NCBI GenBank assembly: GCA_964553925.1
Contig: CAZKNR010000328.1
Span: forward strand, 1 to 64,000
DNA from: DAISKN01 sp964553925
GTDB lineage: Bacteria; Acidobacteriota; Vicinamibacteria; Marinacidobacterales; SMYC01
DNA: 64,000 nucleotides
Reading direction: 5' to 3'
The notes beneath the pieces were generated by a model, which had not been told where the DNA came from, did no database searches, and saw only the letters and a program-made list of their open reading frames with translations. Positions 35,231-43,157 of this stretch are shown piece after piece. Position numbers and translations under genes: made by a program. Every line of letters starts with the position of its first letter. The stretch's first letter is position 1.

Positions 35231-35490
35231 CTTTGCCGCTGGCCCGAGGCGAGATAGAACCCAATCACCGTGCCCACGGCGAGGCTCGCGAAGGTCGTGA
35301 GCTTTTTCGTGAGCTCGGCCGCGGTGAAGGCGTCGGTAACGCCGGCGAGCTTCGAGAGCTCGATGCCTCCGGCGAGAAGGATGTAGGCACCCGCAACGAT
35401 CAAAAGAAGATGGCGCGCCGTCTGCGCGTCGAGACCGGTCATGTTGTAAGGCTCTATCTCGATGTTAGAAACCGGCACCGGCGTTGTCAA
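35227..35490 (-). CDS. Small membrane protein of unknown function
   Basis: 87 residues if it starts at TTG 35490, which overlaps the permease stop as TTGA (a coupling pattern seen elsewhere in the window); the ATG at 35442 would give 71 residues. It has two likely membrane helices, 'HLLLIVAGAYILLAGGIEL' and 'LTTFASLAVGTVIGFYLASG', separated by a polar loop (TAAELTKKL). No family recognised. It may be a small accessory of the upstream NCS1 transporter. Its 3' end overlaps the convergent xni-like gene by 4 bases. Confidence 0.6.
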   Translation of the reverse strand: MTTPVPVSNIEIEPYNMTGLDAQTARHLLLIVAGAYILLAGGIELSKLAGVTDAFTAAELTKKLTTFASLAVGTVIGFYLASGQRQS

Positions 35491-36761
35491 CGCGGCCGCT
35501 GAGGCCGCGAGGCGGCGATGTAGTACAAAACGCCCGCCGCGAGCATCGACGGAATCGATCCGCCCACCGGGGAGCGCAGGAGCTGGATCGCTTCGTAGAT
35601 CGTGAATCCGAGGAACCAGGCGAGGAATGCGGCGCGGTTATAGCCGGCGGAATACCAGTAGGGTCCGCCCGCGCGATCGAGCGCTGCCAGATCCAGTCGC
35701 CGCTTTCGTATCAGGAAGTAGTCCACCAGAACCACGCCGAAGAGGGGAACGAACATCGCTCCGATGAAAAACAAGAAGCCCTGGTAGCGCTCCATGGGAA
35801 ACACGAGCGCGAGGACGATTGCGAGGACTCCAGTCGCCACCATGACCGCTTTAGGGCTGATTTTTCCAGAGATGTTCGAGAACGAGCAGGCAGCGGAGTA
35901 TAGGTCGGGGAAATCCGAAGTGATCGTGGAAAAGACCACGGTGAGGAGAGCCGGGGTGAGAAGCCCGAGGCCTCCGAGGAGTCCGAGGAGCTGCATGTGG
36001 GGCTCGGCGGCTCCGGTCCAGATCGAGGCGGAAAGCCCCAGGGCATACATCCAGGAAGAGACGAGAAAATAACTCCACCACGTGCTCCAGAACGCGGTCG
36101 AGGACTTCCTGGCGAATCTCGAGTAGTCGGCGACGAGGGGCATCCACGAGATCGGCATGGCGATCACCAGGTCGAGGCCGGTCATGAAAGGCATGGCCGG
36201 AGACGAAGACGGAATAGCAGGGCCGCCGCCCATGTGGCGATAGGCTTCCCACGTCATGACCAGGAGAACGAGGAAGAGTCCGACGACCGAGGCGATCTGC
36301 ATCACCTTCCAGATCTTGCCTCCGGTGAGAAGCGCCCACAGCAAAGTGCCGAGACCGATGAGCACGATCCAGAACTCATCGGAGGCGACGACCCCGCCCC
36401 GGGACAGAGCGAGCATAGCGCCCGCGCGGCCGCCGATGATGAGCATGATGGAGGCCCAGCAGATGAGCTGGACGATGTTCAGCACCGCGGCCAGATTCGA
36501 TCCCAGGATTCCAAAGGAAGGCCGGATCGACACCATCGACGTGATGCCGTGATCCGAGCCGATCACGCCCCCGAGCGCCATCAACGTGTTGCCGATGAGG
36601 TGGCCGAGGAGAATCGCCCCGAGCGCGGCGCGGAATCCCATCGGAGCAAGGAGACCGCCGGCCCAGATCTCCGCGAGTGAGATAGCAACACCGGCCCAGA
36701 GGAGGAAGAAGTCGATCCCGGAGAGATTGCGCTCGGTATCCGCGACGGGTCGTACGTCCAT
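35487..36761 (-). CDS. NCS1-family nucleobase/cation symporter
   Basis: 424 residues with about 12 hydrophobic segments. NCS1 features: 'DFFLLWAGVAISLAEIWAGGLLAPMGFRAALGAILLGHLIG', 'SMVSIRPSFGILGSNLAAVLNIVQLICWASIM', 'ADYSRFARKSSTAFWSTWWSYFLVSSWM', and 'PLFGVVLVDYFLIRKRR'. The first segments look like the CytX branch (hydroxymethylpyrimidine transporters), but cytosine, hydantoin or allantoin permeases share the fold. Its position near XDH, carbamoylases and ureidopropionase favours uptake of a purine, pyrimidine or hydantoin. No TPP riboswitch is visible upstream. Confidence 0.88.
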   Translation of the reverse strand: MDVRPVADTERNLSGIDFFLLWAGVAISLAEIWAGGLLAPMGFRAALGAILLGHLIGNTLMALGGVIGSDHGITSMVSIRPSFGILGSNLAAVLNIVQLICWASIMLIIGGRAGAMLALSRGGVVASDEFWIVLIGLGTLLWALLTGGKIWKVMQIASVVGLFLVLLVMTWEAYRHMGGGPAIPSSSPAMPFMTGLDLVIAMPISWMPLVADYSRFARKSSTAFWSTWWSYFLVSSWMYALGLSASIWTGAAEPHMQLLGLLGGLGLLTPALLTVVFSTITSDFPDLYSAACSFSNISGKISPKAVMVATGVLAIVLALVFPMERYQGFLFFIGAMFVPLFGVVLVDYFLIRKRRLDLAALDRAGGPYWYSAGYNRAAFLAWFLGFTIYEAIQLLRSPVGGSIPSMLAAGVLYYIAASRPQRPR

Positions 36762-36824
36762 GGTTCGAGCGATGAAATCACGAAAAGGTTTCGCGCCTCA
36801 ACCTCAAGGGCGCTTGGTGGTGAT

Positions 36825-37838
36825 CTAAGCCAGGTTCTGCGTCTCGTCCATCTCGCCGGGCGAGCAAGCTTCGAAAACGCCCTTGCTCAGAAGGGACGCG
36901 ATCAACCGCGCGACGCGCACGTCCGTCCATGGCGACTTCTCGAGCACCTTCTCGATCGTCTCGTGCCGGATGATCGCCTGGAAAATCTCGATCTCGGCGG
37001 GGGAATGCGCCGTCAGCGGGAGGGGGCAATCCTCTTTCAAACGAAGGGGAATCGCGAGGGGCGGAAGCCCGGCGATGAGCCTGCCGAGCTCTTGCGCGTG
37101 GTCCATGCCCTCCACGACCAGCGCATCGAGAGGAACACAGATCGTCACCGGATGGGTCGCCGCGTCCTCGAGCGACTGGATCTCGTAGCTCCCCTCGTGC
37201 CAGCTGAAGAGGCGGTAAAGGGCTTTTTCTCCCACCACACCCTCGTACTCGGCGTGGAACAGGCGCTCTCGACGGAAAAGGAGCCGTGCCTTTGAACCGT
37301 TGCGCTCGAGGAGCGCGAGGTGAGGCTCGTGTCTCGCGGAAAGAAGGCGGAGAAGCTCGGCGAGGGGGAGGTCGGTGGAACCGTCCGAATCGACAGGACG
37401 AGCTTTCGGAGCGAGGATTCGTCCGTGCGCCGCCGGACCGACGCCGGCACTCGAAGGCCGGGGGGAAGCGCCCTCCGGGGGCGTCCGCAGCTCGAGCGAC
37501 AGCACGTGGTTTCCGATGCGGATCGAGTCCCCGGGCGCGACGCGACTCCGGTCGACGCGCTCGCCGTTCACCCGCGTTCCATTGGTGCTTCCAAGATCTC
37601 GAATCACCAGGGCGCCGTCCTCCTTGAGGATCTCGGCGTGGAAGTTCGAGACGGCGCGAGAGGGAAGCTGGATCTCGTTCGACTCGTGGCGCCCAATCCC
37701 GACGCGCGAGAAATGCGCGAGGTCGTAGGCGTGGACCTTCTGGTCGGTTGCGAGGAGGAGGATAGCCAGCGCGTTGTCGACTTGAGGGCTATGGGACGGC
37801 ATCGGAGTCCCAGGATCGAGGAGCAATCGCCGTGCCAT
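36825..37838 (-). CDS. FHA-domain protein with DUF4388 region
   Basis: 337 residues from ATG 37838, which has GAAGG about 8 bases upstream; the open frame runs on to 37964. Residues about 35-110 form an FHA domain ('VGIGRHESNEIQLPSRAVSNFHAEI', 'LVIRDLGSTNGTRVNGERV', 'GDSIRIGNHVLSLEL') that binds phosphothreonine. After a Pro/Ala linker comes a DUF4388-type region ('LPLAELLRLLSARHEPHLALLERNGSKARLLFRRERLFHAEYEGVVGEKALYRLFSW') and a helical tail ending 'SKGVFEACSPGE'. Suggests readout of Ser/Thr kinase signalling. Divergent from the GGDEF-EAL gene, which shares the DUF4388/c-di-GMP context. Confidence 0.85.
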   Translation of the reverse strand: MARRLLLDPGTPMPSHSPQVDNALAILLLATDQKVHAYDLAHFSRVGIGRHESNEIQLPSRAVSNFHAEILKEDGALVIRDLGSTNGTRVNGERVDRSRVAPGDSIRIGNHVLSLELRTPPEGASPRPSSAGVGPAAHGRILAPKARPVDSDGSTDLPLAELLRLLSARHEPHLALLERNGSKARLLFRRERLFHAEYEGVVGEKALYRLFSWHEGSYEIQSLEDAATHPVTICVPLDALVVEGMDHAQELGRLIAGLPPLAIPLRLKEDCPLPLTAHSPAEIEIFQAIIRHETIEKVLEKSPWTDVRVARLIASLLSKGVFEACSPGEMDETQNLA

Positions 37839-37958
37839 AGCAGAACCTTCGAGCTCCGAGGGGTTTCCCCCCCGGAATGCGGCCTTCGCTGGTTTCAAAA
37901 TGAAAGCCTTTGCAGGGGTTTCGCTAGGGAGATGGGGGTTTCCGAGTGTCTCGAGTTG

Positions 37959-37974
37959 CGGCACGGTACTTGTA
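37959..37974 (+). promoter_or_regulatory. Sigma-54-like promoter (-24/-12)
   Basis: CGGCACGGTACTTGTA: GGCACG at -24 fits the consensus well, the -12 element is TTGT instead of TTGC, spacing correct. Predicted start near 37986, 55 bases before the TTG at 38041. Confidence 0.45.
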
Positions 37975-38040
37975 TAGATCCATCGCTATGAAGGCCTCAC
38001 CATTCGTTGCCGTGGGGAAACCACCGCAATTTGAGGTCTT

Positions 38041-39768
38041 TTGACCGCGCCTAGCTCAGAAACGACGGTGCTGGTGATCGACCCTTCGATCAGAGACCGC
38101 GAGAGTCTCGCGCGTCGAATCGGCGAGATCTTTCCCTCAGGCGTCCGCGTTCTCGACGCTGCCTCGCTTGCAGACGCGCTCGCGCTCCTGACGCACGAGA
38201 GCCCCGACTGCATCCTGGTCGGGGAGAGCGTTTCTGGCTTCGATGTCTCCCGTGTCTCGTCGCTGGTGCGCCCGAACGGCGGCCCCGCGGTGCCGGTGGT
38301 GGTGATCGCCGAGAAGGACTCGGACGACCAGGTGACGAAAGCGCTCGAGGCCGGTGCGTACGATGTGCTGTTGCGGAGCCGTCTCGCGGGACCCGAGCCG
38401 TACCGCGCAGTGCGCAACGCTCTCGAAGCCGCACGGATGAGGCGGGCCCTCGAGAGCGCCGCCCTCGATCCCGAGGAGGACGCGGTCACGCATCTGCCGA
38501 GCCGCCGGACGTTTCTCGAGATGCTCGGAGGCGCGCTCTCCGTGAAGCGAGAGGAAGAAACCATCGGGGTCCTGCTCATCGGGATCGACGGCTTCAAGGG
38601 TGTCAACAGCAGCTTCGGTTACGACGTCGGCAACGAGCTCCTGCGCATCGTCGCCTCTCGCCTGAGGCATTGCGTTCGCAACGCCGACACTCTCGCGAGG
38701 TGGGGAGGCGACGAGTTCGCCGTGCTCCTCGACTCGATGTCCCGGCCCGAGGATGCCCCGTTCGTGGCCCAGCGGATTCTCTACGCGCTTTCCCGGCCGT
38801 TCGTGCGCGAGGGACAGGACTTCTACCTGACTGCGAGCGTCGGTATCGCGCTTCTCCCCGTGGACGGCACCGACGTCTCGAGCCTCATCCAGCACGCGGA
38901 CGCGGCGATGTATCGCGTGAAGCGTCTCGGGGGCAATAACTACTACGTTTACTCGGCCCAGATGAACGTCCATCTCTCCGATCGACTGGCGATGGCGAAC
39001 CGCCTGCGGGGCGCTGTGAAGCGGGGGGAGTTCGTCCTTCACTACCAGCCCCAGCTCGACGTTCGCGACGGAACGGTGGTGGGGCTCGAGGCGCTTTTGC
39101 GCTGGAACGATGCGGCGCGGGGCCAGCGTTCCCCCGCGGAGTTCATTCCAGTGCTGGAAGAGACCGGTCTCATCTTGCCCGTCGGCGAGTGGGTGCTGCG
39201 GAAGGCATGCACTCAGGCGCGGGCCTGGCAGTTCGCCGGGCTCTCGAACTTGCGGGTATCGGTGAACCTGTCGCCCAAGCAGTTCCGGGAGAAGGAGCTT
39301 CCGCGAAAGGTCGAGTCGATTCTGAGCGAGACGGGGCTCGACGCGGGCTCGCTCGAGCTCGAGCTCACGGAAAGCGTCCTCATGGACGATCAGAAGTACA
39401 GCGCCGCGGTGCTCGACCAATTGAAGGAGCTGGGAGCGTTCATCGCGCTCGACGACTTCGGAATCGGTTATTCCTCGCTCGGCGTTCTCAAAGCGTTCCC
39501 CGTAGACACCCTCAAGATCGACCGGACCTTCATCCGCGACATCGGAGAAGACGAGGAGGACCGGGCGATCTGCTCCGCCATCGTGAACCTCGGCCAGGCG
39601 CTGAAGCTTCAGGTGATGGCGGAGGGAGTCGAGACCGAGACCCAGATGGGAATCCTGCGCCAGCAGGGTTGCCATCTCATCCAGGGTTTCCTGTTCGCGC
39701 GACCCATGCCGCCGGACCAAGTCTGGACCTGGCTTACCGCCGGCCCCCCCGCGGTGCCGGTGACTTGA
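38041..39768 (+). CDS. Receiver-GGDEF-EAL protein (c-di-GMP cyclase/phosphodiesterase)
   Basis: 575 residues starting at TTG 38041 with GAGG 6 bases before it. Residues about 8-125 resemble a response receiver ('TVLVIDPSIRDRESLARRIGEIF', 'SPDCILVGESVSGFDVSRVSSLV'). The GGDEF domain (about 140-305) has an intact 'RWGGDEFAVLLD', so cyclase activity is possible; the EAL domain (about 320-570) keeps 'GLEALLRW', 'ELTESVL', 'ALDDFGIGYSSLGVLKAF', 'KIDRTFI', 'AEGVETETQ' and 'GFLFARPM', so phosphodiesterase activity is expected. Regulation by a sigma-54-like promoter is inferred. Its stop overlaps the possible start of the malonyl-CoA decarboxylase (TTGA). Confidence 0.93.
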   Translation: MTAPSSETTVLVIDPSIRDRESLARRIGEIFPSGVRVLDAASLADALALLTHESPDCILVGESVSGFDVSRVSSLVRPNGGPAVPVVVIAEKDSDDQVTKALEAGAYDVLLRSRLAGPEPYRAVRNALEAARMRRALESAALDPEEDAVTHLPSRRTFLEMLGGALSVKREEETIGVLLIGIDGFKGVNSSFGYDVGNELLRIVASRLRHCVRNADTLARWGGDEFAVLLDSMSRPEDAPFVAQRILYALSRPFVREGQDFYLTASVGIALLPVDGTDVSSLIQHADAAMYRVKRLGGNNYYVYSAQMNVHLSDRLAMANRLRGAVKRGEFVLHYQPQLDVRDGTVVGLEALLRWNDAARGQRSPAEFIPVLEETGLILPVGEWVLRKACTQARAWQFAGLSNLRVSVNLSPKQFREKELPRKVESILSETGLDAGSLELELTESVLMDDQKYSAAVLDQLKELGAFIALDDFGIGYSSLGVLKAFPVDTLKIDRTFIRDIGEDEEDRAICSAIVNLGQALKLQVMAEGVETETQMGILRQQGCHLIQGFLFARPMPPDQVWTWLTAGPPAVPVT

Positions 39769-41078
39769 GGGCTCCGAAAAAAGACTTGACCGCGCCCGAG
39801 AAGCTCGTGCGCCTTCTGGAGCATATCCAGGAGGCGATCGACCCTCCGCTCGCCCTTCTTGACGAGTTCCGTCTCGCCTATCGGCAATCCTCCCGCGGAG
39901 TCCGCGAGTCCTTCTTCTCTCTCCTTCTGACCCGGATGGAAGTCGCTCGCGAGTCCCTCGAGGGGCCGCTCAACGCCGTCGCCGCCGCGGCGGCCGGCGA
40001 TCCTGTCCACTGGACGTCCCTCCTCACGGATCTGCGCCGCAAGCTCGAATCTCCGCGCATGCGGGCGTTCCGCCGTTTTCTGAACGCTTCGGGAGGGCTC
40101 AAGTTTCTTCTCGACCTCCGGGCCGACGTCCTCGCCGCGTCAATCGAGCTCGGCCCGATCGACGAGGAGATCGCGTACCTCTTCAGTTCGTGGTTCCAAT
40201 ACGGCTTCCTCTTCCTCCAGGAGATCACCCAGGACTCGTCCTACCGTCAGATCCGGTTTCTCAAGGAGCGCGACATGGTGCATCCCATGGCGAGTCTCGA
40301 GGAAATGGGAAACCGTCTGGGCGAGGACCGCCGGTCGTTCGCGCTCTACCACCGCGCGATGCCCGAAGAGCCCATCGTGTTCATCGAGGCCGCACTCACC
40401 CGGCGAATCCCGACCTCGATCCATGAGATCCTCGACGATTCCCGGTCGGGCCCCGAGACCAGACCCGACACCGCGGTCTTCTACTCCATCAATAACGCCC
40501 AGAACGGGCTCGTGGGTCTCGGACTTGGGAAACTCCTCATCTATCAGGTCGTGGATGCCGTCAAGCGCAATCGCCCCGAGGTGCAGACCTTCGCGACGCT
40601 GAGCCCGGTCCCTGGTCTCTTGAATCGTTACTTGAAACCGATTCTCGCGGGGAACGACGAGCCGTTCAAGATGAAGCGGGGGGAGCTGGTGCGGTTATTT
40701 CCGGAAAGCGCGCGCGGGAAGGTCCTGGCGAGAGCGCCGGGCCAGGAGTTCGAAGGCGCGCTCGCGCACGTGCTCTCGGACCCGAAATGGCTCGAGGACG
40801 GGGCGCTCGGCAAGGAGCTCGAGAAACCGCTCACGCGAATCGCCTTTTTCCACCTGACAGAGGAGAAGGACGCGGCGGGAAAGCCGCTGAATCCCGTCGC
40901 CGGGTTTCACCTGGGAAACGGCGCCCGACTCGGCGCCAAGCACGTTTACTTCGGCGCGAACCGGACCGAGCGGGGCGTTCTCGACTCCTGCGGCATCATG
41001 GTGAGCTACGTCTACTCGGGCACCTGGCTCCACGACCTGCAGCGCTCGGTACAGTCGATGCTCCCCTGGCAAACGTAG
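39765..41078 (+). CDS. Malonyl-CoA decarboxylase
   Basis: About 437 residues. No ATG is near the start; I use TTG 39765, which overlaps the previous stop as TTGA, with TTG 39786 as alternative. MCD family segments: 'RFLNASGGLKFLLDLRADVLA', 'FQYGFLFLQEITQDSSYRQIRFLKERDMVHPM', 'YHRAMPEEPIVFIEAALTRRIPTSIHEIL', 'FYSINNAQNGLVGLGLGKLLI', 'FATLSPVPGL', and the active-site 'PVAGFHLGNGARL' with catalytic His. Converts malonyl-CoA to acetyl-CoA, linking malonate or pyrimidine-derived malonate semialdehyde use to central metabolism. Family call firm, start uncertain. Confidence 0.92.
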   Translation: MRAPKKDLTAPEKLVRLLEHIQEAIDPPLALLDEFRLAYRQSSRGVRESFFSLLLTRMEVARESLEGPLNAVAAAAAGDPVHWTSLLTDLRRKLESPRMRAFRRFLNASGGLKFLLDLRADVLAASIELGPIDEEIAYLFSSWFQYGFLFLQEITQDSSYRQIRFLKERDMVHPMASLEEMGNRLGEDRRSFALYHRAMPEEPIVFIEAALTRRIPTSIHEILDDSRSGPETRPDTAVFYSINNAQNGLVGLGLGKLLIYQVVDAVKRNRPEVQTFATLSPVPGLLNRYLKPILAGNDEPFKMKRGELVRLFPESARGKVLARAPGQEFEGALAHVLSDPKWLEDGALGKELEKPLTRIAFFHLTEEKDAAGKPLNPVAGFHLGNGARLGAKHVYFGANRTERGVLDSCGIMVSYVYSGTWLHDLQRSVQSMLPWQT

Positions 41079-41125
41079 TACTCTTTGCTACACACCAAAA
41101 AAAAACCAAGGGGGATGTGGAGATA

Positions 41126-41171
41126 TCTCCCTATCTCCTCCTGTCCCCCCTTATCCCCTTTGTATTGGATT
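41126..41171 (+). repeat. Intergenic pyrimidine-rich repeat, copy A
   Basis: About 46 bases, pyrimidine-rich on the + strand (blocks of CTCC/TCCCC) ending TGTATTGGATT, nearly identical to copy B at 48948-48992. The stop codon and last codons (GNPIQRG) of the SRPBCC gene lie inside it. Confidence 0.8.
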
Positions 41172-41633
41172 CCCTTCGTCGAGGGCGTTGCGGATGGCGC
41201 GGATCTGGGCTTCGACCAGCTCCTCCATCGCCTCCCGAATCACGTAGCTGTGGGTGAAGGCGGCGTAGAGCCCCGCGGGGACCTCGTACGAAAGGCACAT
41301 CCGGAGCTCAGAATCCGGCTCGCGGGCGAGGATCTCGTGCTCCATCGCCCAGCGCGGAAAGTATCCCTTGGCCTTCACGTTCGTGAAGCGCGCGGGAGGG
41401 CGATAGTCCGAGACCACCACGTCCCATTCGAAGTCGAGAGGCCAGCGGCGGAGGCGATAGCGGAAGAGCGTCCCCGGCCGGAGATCGTCGGGGTGCCGCT
41501 CAAGCGAGACCGCGAGGCTCGGCGGGAAGATCCGCTTCAGATTGGACGGCCGGTCGAGAAACGCGAAGACGTCGCCGATGGGCCGTCGAATGAGCTCTCT
41601 CCGCTCGACGACGGTGACCGCGGATTTCAGCAT
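41151..41633 (-). CDS. SRPBCC (START-like) family protein
   Basis: 160 residues. Lipid/hydrophobe-binding START-like fold: 'LIRRPIGDVFAFLDRPSNLKRIFPPSLAVSL', 'PGTLFRYRLRRWPLDFEWDVVVSDYRPPARF', 'RWAMEHEILAREPDSELRMCLSYEVPAG', and a C-terminal amphipathic helix. Family members bind aromatic or lipid ligands or act as cyclases; no ligand can be predicted. Convergent with malonyl-CoA decarboxylase; its last few codons derive from an intergenic repeat. Confidence 0.82.
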   Translation of the reverse strand: MLKSAVTVVERRELIRRPIGDVFAFLDRPSNLKRIFPPSLAVSLERHPDDLRPGTLFRYRLRRWPLDFEWDVVVSDYRPPARFTNVKAKGYFPRWAMEHEILAREPDSELRMCLSYEVPAGLYAAFTHSYVIREAMEELVEAQIRAIRNALDEGNPIQRG

Positions 41634-41680
41634 CGCGACACCGCCATCCTAAAGCGGCGACCGAGGGCGATCAAAGACAA

Positions 41681-42052
41681 TCAGAGGAGTTCTGCGAGCT
41701 CTCGGGCGCTCGATCGGATCGAGAGGCGCCGGCGCGGGTCCGGAGGGCGCGGGAGGACGAGGACCAGGAGGGCGCGAGCGCTCAGGCGCTCGACGACCAG
41801 CCCCGAGGCTCGTTCGGTCGGAGGCTCGCCCACGAGCGCCCCGAGAATCGCGTCGCCTTCGCCGTCCTCGACGAGACCCGCGAGTGGATGGGGGAGACGG
41901 AACTCCACGTGGCCGATGGTCGCGAACGGAGTGCCTCCCTCATCGACGAGAAACGCCGTGCCCGCGCCGCTCTTTCTCGCGAGAGCCGCAAGAAGGTTCC
42001 TCAGGCGAGTCATCCTGGCGGGGTCGGCGAGCAAGTCGTCGGAGAGCGCCAT
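41681..42052 (-). CDS. Roadblock/LC7-like small protein (tentative)
   Basis: 123 residues, no signal or membrane segment. The pattern 'LRNLLAALARKSGAGTAFLVDEGGTPFATIGHVEF', then 'LAGLVEDGEGDAILGALVG' and 'GLVVERLSARALLVLVLPRP' fits the order of elements in MglB/roadblock-LC7 domains (regulators of small Ras-like GTPases), but similarity is weak. Divergent from tatA with 40 bases between starts. May alternatively be a lineage-specific protein. Confidence 0.55.
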   Translation of the reverse strand: MALSDDLLADPARMTRLRNLLAALARKSGAGTAFLVDEGGTPFATIGHVEFRLPHPLAGLVEDGEGDAILGALVGEPPTERASGLVVERLSARALLVLVLPRPPDPRRRLSIRSSARELAELL

Positions 42053-42092
42053 CGCGTGGTATAGTACGCCAGTCGAAAGGCAGGAGATTCCA

Positions 42093-42278
42093 ATGTCGAT
42101 TCACCCGCTTCTCATCGGGCCCGTGGGACTTCCCGAGCTCCTGATCATCCTCGCCATCGTGTTCCTGATTTTCGGGGCCAACAAGCTCCCGCAACTCGGG
42201 GCCGGCCTGGGCGAAGGAATCCGGAATTTCAAGAAGTCGATCAAGAGCATCGCCGGCGACGACGACGACGAGAAGTAG
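42093..42278 (+). CDS. tatA: Sec-independent protein translocase subunit TatA
   Basis: 61 residues from ATG 42093 with AGGAG 7 bases upstream. One N-terminal membrane helix (GLPELLIILAIVFLIFGANKLPQLG), the F-G hinge, an amphipathic helix 'GLGEGIRNFKKSIKS' and an acidic tail (GDDDDEK), the standard TatA/E plan. It multimerises into the pore for folded, twin-arginine proteins. tatB/C are not in the window. Confidence 0.95.
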   Translation: MSIHPLLIGPVGLPELLIILAIVFLIFGANKLPQLGAGLGEGIRNFKKSIKSIAGDDDDEK

Positions 42279-42336
42279 CGAGAGCGCGTTAGCCAAAGCT
42301 CCCGTGCCTCGGTCGACCCCGCCCTCCTGCGGCGCA

Positions 42337-42840
42337 TTAGCGACGGATATCAGTAACGATCAGCGTGTTCGTTCGCTCGTCGAAGACTACCGACCCCCGG
42401 GGTGACAGGAACTTCGACAGAATGGGCGCGAGGTCGCGCGCTTTCCCGTAGGCGAGCCGCACGTAGCGCGTCTCGAGGGGGCCGGCGAGCGCCTTCTCTT
42501 CCTGGTATTTCCGAAGCGCCTCGTACTCTTTCCGAATCTCCTCGGCGGAAGCGACGCGCACGAGGTTCTCTCCGAGTCGTTCCTGTTCGAGGCCGCAAGT
42601 GCGCAACACCAGGTCCAGCACTTGGGGCCACGGAACCTGCTTCAGCTTCAATGTGGCCTTGCACGAGACGCCGGGGTCGGCCGCGAGGTTGAAACCGCCG
42701 ACCTCCGCGAGGAGCCTCAGGACGTCCCGGACGTCGGCCTCACGGACGTCGATGTCGATCAGGGTTTCCTCGGTCGAGCCGGACGAAGGCAAGGGGTCCT
42801 GGAGAAGACCGAGGACGAGCGAGATAACGAAAACGTTCAT
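42337..42840 (-). CDS. Orphan secretin/TonB N-terminal (STN) domain protein
   Basis: 167 residues with a short signal-like N-terminus (NVFVISLVLGLLQ). 'IDIDVREADVRDVLRLLAEVGGFNLAADPGVSCKATLKLKQVPWPQVLDLVLRTCGL' is an STN domain, and 'ETRYVRLAYGKARDLAPILSKFLSPRGSVVFDERTNTLIVTDIRR' is the start of a secretin N0/N1 domain as in PilQ. It stops (TAA) exactly where PilQ would continue into further N-domains and the secretin barrel. Either a stand-alone periplasmic adaptor or a truncated pilQ. No remnants of a secretin follow. Confidence 0.8.
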   Translation of the reverse strand: MNVFVISLVLGLLQDPLPSSGSTEETLIDIDVREADVRDVLRLLAEVGGFNLAADPGVSCKATLKLKQVPWPQVLDLVLRTCGLEQERLGENLVRVASAEEIRKEYEALRKYQEEKALAGPLETRYVRLAYGKARDLAPILSKFLSPRGSVVFDERTNTLIVTDIRR

Positions 42841-42866
42841 AGCACTGACTACTGTTCCCTTATAGT

Positions 42867-43157
42867 CTACCGCCTACACCCCTCGCAGACGAACCCCGGA
42901 GCGTCGTCCTCGGAGTCCACGACTTTGCCGCACCTTCCGCACTCGCGGCGGCGAGGGCCCGCGAAGAGCGACGACTTGCGGTCGAGGAGCTCAGAGAGAT
43001 ACCGCTTGAGCGCTTCGACGTCACCCGAGGCGAAGTAGCGAGTTCCCTCGAGAGGGTCCTCCGAGGGCCGCTCTCGCTCGGCGACGCTTACTTCGACCCG
43101 CCGCCCTTCTCCGTCGTCGGTATCCCAGGCGCTCTCGATTCGGATCTCGATGGCCAT
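42867..43157 (-). CDS. Small zinc-ribbon protein of unknown function
   Basis: 96 residues from ATG 43157. The C-terminus has two Cys pairs ('CGRCGK' and 'VCEGCRR') making a zinc ribbon; the N-terminal half starts 'MAIEIRIESAWDTDDGEGRRVEVSVAE' and includes 'GDVEALKRYLSELLDRKSSLF'. Its first 70 bases overlap the 3' end of larE in another frame, an unusually long overlap for this window. No family recognised. Confidence 0.65.
   Translation of the reverse strand: MAIEIRIESAWDTDDGEGRRVEVSVAERERPSEDPLEGTRYFASGDVEALKRYLSELLDRKSSLFAGPRRRECGRCGKVVDSEDDAPGFVCEGCRR

Noticed and set aside
36762..36830. TPP riboswitch before the CytX-like permease
   Set aside because: No thi-box-like sequence (CUGAGA...ACCUGAUC-type) is found in the 60 bases available.
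42337..42339. Possible Sec read-through of the truncated secretin gene
   Set aside because: The stop codon is TAA, and the downstream codons show no secretin similarity.
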